Origin: an uncultured Eubacteriales bacterium
GTDB taxonomy: Bacteria > Bacillota > Clostridia > Peptostreptococcales > Anaerovoracaceae
NCBI GenBank assembly: GCA_900542565.1
Contig: UQOC01000046.1
Location: forward strand, 1 to 18,714
Length of the DNA stretch: 18,714 bases
Reading direction: 5' to 3'
In this document: piece by piece, positions 14,339 to 18,714 of the stretch
Numbering within the stretch: position 1 is the stretch's first letter
Layout: each line of letters opens with the position of its first letter
Program-made: the position numbers and the translations under genes
Notes under the pieces: model-generated
Database searches by the model: none
What the model was told of the DNA's origin: nothing
The model's input: only the letters and a program-made list of their open reading frames with translations

Positions 14339-16427
14339 CTTTTTTCACTTTCCCATCATCGGCGGCGCTGTTTTCATCTGATCCGCTGTCATCACCGGCA
14401 GCAGCGCCGTCCCCGTCAGCCGTGGCCTCATCCTCATCAGCCGGGCTTTCGTCCTCGTCCATGTAGTCAGTATCGTACTTCTCCAGCTCGGCTTTGAGGC
14501 GTTCTTCTTCCTCTCTGCGGAGTCTTTCGCTTTCGGCCGCTTCTTCCGCATCCCTGGCCTTCTTGACTTCGGTGCTTTCCCGCACCTGTTCAGCCAGGCC
14601 TTCTGCACTGACCTTTCCGGTAAACAGAGCTTCAAACTGCTCTCCGTCAATGGTCTCTACCAGCAGCAGAGCCTCTGCCACCCTTGTGAGTATATCCATA
14701 TTTTCCTTGAGCAGCCTTTCTGCTTCCGCATAGGCATCGCTGATTATCTTCTTTACTTCATCGTCTATCTCGCGAGCCACTTCATCAGAGTAGTTCTTGT
14801 GGGTAGTAAAATCATTGCCCAGGAACACTTCTTCCGAATTGCTGTAGTTTACAGTACCGATCCGCTCGCTGAAACCATATTTTGTCACCATATCCCTGGC
14901 AATATCGGTAGCCCGCTGGATATCATTGCTGGCGCCTGTGCTTATATCATCCAGCGTCAGGGATTCGGCCACACGGCCGCCCAGCAGATGGACGATGGCG
15001 TTCTTCATGCCGTTCCTGGTCTCGTAATTTTTATCTTCCTTAGGCAAAGTCATGGTAAATCCGCCGGCTCTGCCTCTCGGTATTATGGTAACCTGGTGTA
15101 CCGGATCGCTGTCAGGTATGCACCTTGCCACCACAGCATGCCCTGCTTCATGATAAGCTGTCAGTTTCTTCTCTTTTGCGCTTATGACGCGGCTCTTCTT
15201 TTCAGGACCTGCGATCACCTTGGTTATAGCTTCCTCGATCTCTTCCATCCTGATGAAGCGTCCGTTTCTCCTGGCGGTTATCAATGACGCCTCGTTGAGC
15301 AGGTTTTCTATGTCGGCAGGAGTGAATCCCGGAGTACGCCTGGCCAGTATGGCCGGTGTAACATCGTCCGCCAGCGGCTTATTGCGGCTGTGGATCTTGA
15401 AGATCTCCTCACGGCCTTTGATATCAGGCACTCCGATCACGATCTGCCTGTCAAATCTTCCCGGTCTGAGCAGGGCAGGATCCAGGATGTCCGGCCTGTT
15501 GGTGGCCGCAAGGATGATGATCCCTGAATTTTCTCCGAATCCGTCCATTTCCACAAGGAGCTGATTGAGGGTCTGCTCCCTTTCATCATGTCCGCCGCCT
15601 ATACCGGCTCCCCTCTTGCGTCCTACTGCATCTATCTCGTCTATGAAGATTATGCACGGAGCATTTTTCTTGGCCTGTTCAAACAGGTCTCTCACTCTTG
15701 AGGCTCCTACGCCGACAAACATCTCCACAAAGTCGGAACCGCTTATTGTGAAGAAAGGCACTCCCGCTTCACCTGCGGTCGCTTTGGACACATATGTCTT
15801 TCCTGTTCCCGGAGGGCCAACCAGCAATATGCCCTTTGGTATCCTTGCTCCAAGGTCCTGGTATTTTCTTGGGTATTTAAGGAAATCAACAACTTCTTCC
15901 AGTTCCTGTTTTTCCTCATCAAGGCCGGCCACATCGGCAAATGTGACCTTCTTCTCGTTGCCTTTTACCATTTTGGCTCTGGATTTGGCAAACTGGAAAG
16001 CTTTGCCGTTTCCGTTCTGAGACATCATAAAGTATATGAGGAATATGATCGCTCCCGCCGCAAAAAGGGAAGGCAATATGCTCAATATGACTGATCCGGT
16101 ATTGTTCGGCTCGTCTGTCTCATATGTCAATGTTCCCGCTTCTATCTGCGGAAAGATATATTGTTCACTTATTATGCTCAGCTCCACCACAGAGTTTGCA
16201 TAAGCATAGACGGTTTCTGTCTCGCTAAGCTTACCTGTGAGCCTGGTGTCTGTAACATTGATCTCGCTTATGGCTTCATTCTGGAGGTACTGTACAAATT
16301 GGGACAAAGGCACTTCTCTGACCTGTACCGCCTGAGAATCGTTCATACCCCTGTAAGCCGTGGCTGCAACCAAGACTACGGCAAAAATTATCACATAGAT
16401 GATGATATTTTTGGTAAATCTTTTCAC
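14322..16427 (-). CDS. ftsH: ATP-dependent zinc metalloprotease FtsH
   Basis: This 701-residue membrane AAA+ protease forms hexamers that extract and degrade membrane and short-lived cytoplasmic proteins. Two membrane segments (about 8-25 and 113-135) enclose an extracytoplasmic domain. Then come Walker A GPPGTGKT (204-211), pore loop MFVGVG (236-241), Walker B IIFIDE (259-264), the second region of homology with arginine finger region RPGRFDR (321-327), the zinc site HEAGH (426-430) and the third ligand Asp502 in GASND. Everything needed for activity is intact. From about 625 the tail is charged coiled-coil then strongly acidic, with about 50 residues rich in Asp/Glu/Ser/Ala, longer than usual. 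The start is GTG 16427 with AAAGGGG 6 bases upstream. It lies 63 bases after tilS and overlaps the PucR gene by 17. Confidence 0.97.
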   Translation of the reverse strand: MKRFTKNIIIYVIIFAVVLVAATAYRGMNDSQAVQVREVPLSQFVQYLQNEAISEINVTDTRLTGKLSETETVYAYANSVVELSIISEQYIFPQIEAGTLTYETDEPNNTGSVILSILPSLFAAGAIIFLIYFMMSQNGNGKAFQFAKSRAKMVKGNEKKVTFADVAGLDEEKQELEEVVDFLKYPRKYQDLGARIPKGILLVGPPGTGKTYVSKATAGEAGVPFFTISGSDFVEMFVGVGASRVRDLFEQAKKNAPCIIFIDEIDAVGRKRGAGIGGGHDEREQTLNQLLVEMDGFGENSGIIILAATNRPDILDPALLRPGRFDRQIVIGVPDIKGREEIFKIHSRNKPLADDVTPAILARRTPGFTPADIENLLNEASLITARRNGRFIRMEEIEEAITKVIAGPEKKSRVISAKEKKLTAYHEAGHAVVARCIPDSDPVHQVTIIPRGRAGGFTMTLPKEDKNYETRNGMKNAIVHLLGGRVAESLTLDDISTGASNDIQRATDIARDMVTKYGFSERIGTVNYSNSEEVFLGNDFTTHKNYSDEVAREIDDEVKKIISDAYAEAERLLKENMDILTRVAEALLLVETIDGEQFEALFTGKVSAEGLAEQVRESTEVKKARDAEEAAESERLRREEEERLKAELEKYDTDYMDEDESPADEDEATADGDGAAAGDDSGSDENSAADDGKVKKDESDD

Positions 16428-16475
16428 GATTTTCCCCTTTCATAAGTTTGTTTCATTCTACAAATAGACTGTTGT

Positions 16476-16504
16476 ATTGTATCACATAAATCACAATTTT
16501 TCAA
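16476..16504 (-). promoter_or_regulatory. Sigma-A promoter of ftsH
   Basis: TTGAAA (16504-16499), a 17-base spacer and TACAAT (16481-16476) with an upstream TG make an extended -10 promoter. The -35 lies within the last codons of tilS, so ftsH, the PucR gene and dusB can be expressed apart from spoIIE and tilS. Confidence 0.65.
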
Positions 16505-17978
16505 GGACAATTACTCGGTCTGTTTTTTTGCCGTCCACCTTGAAATCTGCGGAAAATCTGCCTTTTCGCACAAGCTGCTGTGAGGTGAAATATGCCGAAG
16601 GCAGTATCCAGAGCACATCGCTGCCCCGTGCCAGCAAGAATATCCGGTCTCTGTAAGCCTTGGGCACCTTCTCGTCTATGAACAGATCTTTTATCTTTTT
16701 GGTGCCTTTTCCTATGCTTATCCTGTCTCCCGGCAGCCGGGTCCTTATCTGGAGCTCTTGCGGATCAACCCCTTGAAAAGCTCCGTAAACAGCCCCTCTC
16801 CCATCCGCTTCCCGGCGGTAGGTTTCAAACTGCCCGAAAGTCATCTGCTCCATATGCCACCTTTCCTGTCCTTCCTGCTGTCTGCCGGCCAGACTTTGCA
16901 TCTTGTCCTCCGGTGACGGATCCTCTTTTTTTGCCGCTGAAAATACCAGCCTGTCATATTCCCTGGATACGGTGATATTGCCGCTCAGCGAAAAGGATGC
17001 AGACGGGCTTTCGGAAAGACGGATGTTTTCTATGGCTTCCGCTTGATTATAAGACATATTTTGTTCCATACCTATTTGTTCCAATGCTGTAGTATATACT
17101 CGTTTTCTGACGGCTCTGTGAAGGCCTTGCAAAGGTTTGAGCCTCAGGGCCAGACTTTTTTCTTCACTGGTCCCGGCTCCGGAGTTATCCTTGTCCGGCA
17201 GCGCCATACAAAATGCCTTTTCCGCTTCTTTCCTGAGAAAATCCCTGTCTTCGGCCGCTATCCGGCTGAGGCGGTTAAGTGAATCTGTGAAGTTTTCGTT
17301 GAAATTCTGTTCTATATATGGAATGAGCAGATTGCGTATCTTGTTCCTGGTATACAAGTTCTCACTGTTGGTATGGTCTATCCGCGGGCTGAGTTCTTTC
17401 TCCCTGCAGTACTCCTCGATCTCTCGGCGGCTGATATCCAGAAGCGGCCTGACGATCATGAAGCCCGACCCGTCCGGTCTCTTATATGGGATGCCTGCAA
17501 GGCCGTCGGTCCCTGTCCCTCTTATGATCCTGAACAGCACCGTCTCTGCATTGTCATTGGCGTTATGAGCCAGCGCTATGGTGATCTTGTCCCTTTCTAC
17601 ACCCCTGTCAGCCAGAGATGCAGCGACACTGGAAAAGGCATCATACCTGGCTTTGCGCCCTGCTTCTTCAGATGTCATCTTCAGACTTGCCGCCATCTGG
17701 CCGCAGTCCGTTTTAAAGGTGAAACATGGCACATCCGACTGTTGACACAGATTTTCTACATATGCCTGGTCCTCATCAGCCGCCACGGGCCTGAGACAGT
17801 GGTTGACATGTACGGCGTAAAGATGTATGTCCGTGTCTTTTGCGATCTCTTTGAGCACATCAAAAAGGCATACCGAATCGGGGCCTCCCGAAAGCCCGAT
17901 AACGATATGGGCATCTTCTGCGAACATCCGATGTTTCTCTATGGTCTGCGTTATTTTTTCTTTCAGTTTCTGTGACAT
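16491..17978 (-). CDS. tilS: tRNA(Ile)-lysidine synthase TilS
   Basis: The 495-residue enzyme joins lysine to C34 of the CAU-anticodon isoleucine tRNA, changing its decoding from AUG to AUA; it is essential in most bacteria. The N-terminal PP-loop ATPase domain has SGGPDS (30-35), HVNHCLR (57-63) and the ETVLFRIIRGTGTDGLAG segment. A middle helical tRNA-binding part and the C-terminal TilS domain (RTRLPGDRISIGKGTKKIKDLFIDEKVP, then WILPSAYFT) follow. ATG 17978 is chosen because AAGGTG lies 6 bases before it. An in-frame GTG at 17987 overlaps that site and has no ribosome signal of its own. It sits between spoIIE (93-base gap) and ftsH (63-base gap), a classical order, though hpt, usual between tilS and ftsH, is missing. 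Confidence 0.96.
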   Translation of the reverse strand: MSQKLKEKITQTIEKHRMFAEDAHIVIGLSGGPDSVCLFDVLKEIAKDTDIHLYAVHVNHCLRPVAADEDQAYVENLCQQSDVPCFTFKTDCGQMAASLKMTSEEAGRKARYDAFSSVAASLADRGVERDKITIALAHNANDNAETVLFRIIRGTGTDGLAGIPYKRPDGSGFMIVRPLLDISRREIEEYCREKELSPRIDHTNSENLYTRNKIRNLLIPYIEQNFNENFTDSLNRLSRIAAEDRDFLRKEAEKAFCMALPDKDNSGAGTSEEKSLALRLKPLQGLHRAVRKRVYTTALEQIGMEQNMSYNQAEAIENIRLSESPSASFSLSGNITVSREYDRLVFSAAKKEDPSPEDKMQSLAGRQQEGQERWHMEQMTFGQFETYRREADGRGAVYGAFQGVDPQELQIRTRLPGDRISIGKGTKKIKDLFIDEKVPKAYRDRIFLLARGSDVLWILPSAYFTSQQLVRKGRFSADFKVDGKKTDRVIVLEKL

Positions 17979-18071
17979 GTCCTGCACCTTTTCATTATTG
18001 GATACCCTGGATTGACCATCGTATGTGCTGAGTATATGTGATGCAGCATACCCTGCAGATCCTTCTGCGCT

Positions 18072-18714
18072 TTACAGTATCTTTGCTATCACCACCGTAC
18101 AGTCATCTGCATTGGTACGGGAACTGCGGGCCAGCGCCTTTGCAGCTATCTTTTCGGCCAGTATCCGCGGTCCCGTCTGCTCTGTTTCTTCTGATGAGAG
18201 CATCTGCTCCAGCCAGCAGGCGGCCATGTCGCTCCTGTCGGCTTCTGTTATGCCGTCAGAAACCATTGCAAGGATGTCTCCGGGCCGCAGTTTCAGCGAT
18301 ATGTGGGCGGGTCCGGCCTGAGAAATGATACCGATGGGCAGTGCAGCCCGCTGTATCCTTTTCACATGTCCGTCCCTTACAAGGAATGATGTGGCCGCTC
18401 CCATTTTATAAAAATGACAGCGTCCTGTCTGTTTGTTTATTATGGTCAGGTCAATGGTCGCAAAGTTTTCATCGCTGCCGCTGCGGCGTATCATATACCT
18501 GTTGAGTTCCCTGATGGCTGCTGTCGCCGGCATTCCTTCCCTGAGCGCCTTTCGCAGCCGCCTGATGGCCGTCCTGCTCTCCGCCGCCGCCTTCATCCCC
18601 TGCCCCATTCCGTCCGAAAGGATAAAGGCAAGACTGCCGTCCGGCAGTCCGCACATGACAGCGGCGTCGCCGCTGTCATGTGCGGCGGCTGCTCCGGCGG
18701 CCTGGGGCAGGCAA
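18072..18714 (-). CDS. spoIIE: SpoIIE-type PP2C serine phosphatase, C-terminal part (cut by window edge)
   Basis: The frame is open to the right edge (first whole codon at 18713), so only about the last 213 codons are seen. They form a PP2C/SpoIIE phosphatase domain: HDSGDAAVM with a metal-binding Asp, LSDGMGQGMKAAAES, NFATIDL, the LRPGDILAMVSDGITEAD segment and a final NADDCTVVIAKI, giving the acidic residues that bind Mn/Mg. In B. subtilis SpoIIE dephosphorylates SpoIIAA to release sigma-F in the forespore and also binds the division septum; its N-terminal membrane region would lie beyond the window. The position just before tilS and ftsH matches the conserved spoIIE locus, which distinguishes it from other PP2C phosphatases. 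The ATG at 18656 is internal, not the start. Confidence 0.88.
   Translation of the reverse strand, partial: CLPQAAGAAAAHDSGDAAVMCGLPDGSLAFILSDGMGQGMKAAAESRTAIRRLRKALREGMPATAAIRELNRYMIRRSGSDENFATIDLTIINKQTGRCHFYKMGAATSFLVRDGHVKRIQRAALPIGIISQAGPAHISLKLRPGDILAMVSDGITEADRSDMAACWLEQMLSSEETEQTGPRILAEKIAAKALARSSRTNADDCTVVIAKIL

Noticed and set aside
17979..18071. Promoter for tilS in the spoIIE-tilS gap (TATACT on the minus strand)
   Set aside because: A fair -10 exists but the only -35 at proper spacing (TCTGCA) is poor, so it was not listed as a feature.

Overview
The window reads as chromosomal DNA of a spore-forming member of the Clostridia: roughly half GC, Firmicutes-type Shine-Dalgarno and sigma-A promoter signals, a T-box leader, ECF transporter ATPases, a DUF1836 protein, SpoIIID, and the C-terminal end of a SpoIIE-type phosphatase beside tilS and ftsH. 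No phage, IS element, CRISPR array, rRNA or tRNA gene was recognised. Most genes lie on the minus strand; three small or regulatory genes and a GNAT gene lie on the plus strand.

Region 1 (1-1940): ecfA2 (cut by the left edge) and ecfA1 are preceded, one base away, by a full-length type I 3-dehydroquinate dehydratase homologue in which all three catalytic residues (Glu, His and Schiff-base Lys) are replaced. A promoter and short leader drive this unit; the terminator of the preceding unit lies just upstream. Region 2 (1941-4530): an Mbl-type MreB gene followed by a THUMP-domain RNA methyltransferase. Divergent to mreB is a 44-residue small-protein gene with a near-perfect Shine-Dalgarno.

Region 3 (4531-7010): an acyl-CoA synthetase and, divergently, a DUF1836 regulator. 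Their two promoters sit back-to-back with both -35 boxes inside one inverted repeat, which suggests a shared operator. Region 4 (6980-10761): a T-box-controlled operon encoding a TrpXYZ-type ABC importer (lipoprotein, permease, ATPase) and, as fourth gene, a DUF71/Dph6-family ATP-pyrophosphatase. The T-box specifier reads as Trp (TGG) or, one base over, Met (ATG), and the acceptor bulge is the type that pairs with an A discriminator.

Region 5 (10762-11781): a GNAT acetyltransferase, then spoIIID behind a sequence matching a sigma-E promoter, ending at a strong bidirectional terminator. Region 6 (11782-18714): a minus-strand run of spoIIE (partial), tilS, ftsH, a PucR-family regulator and dusB. 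The spoIIE-tilS-ftsH order is the familiar Bacillus/Clostridium arrangement, but hpt is absent between tilS and ftsH, and a PucR regulator overlaps the end of ftsH.
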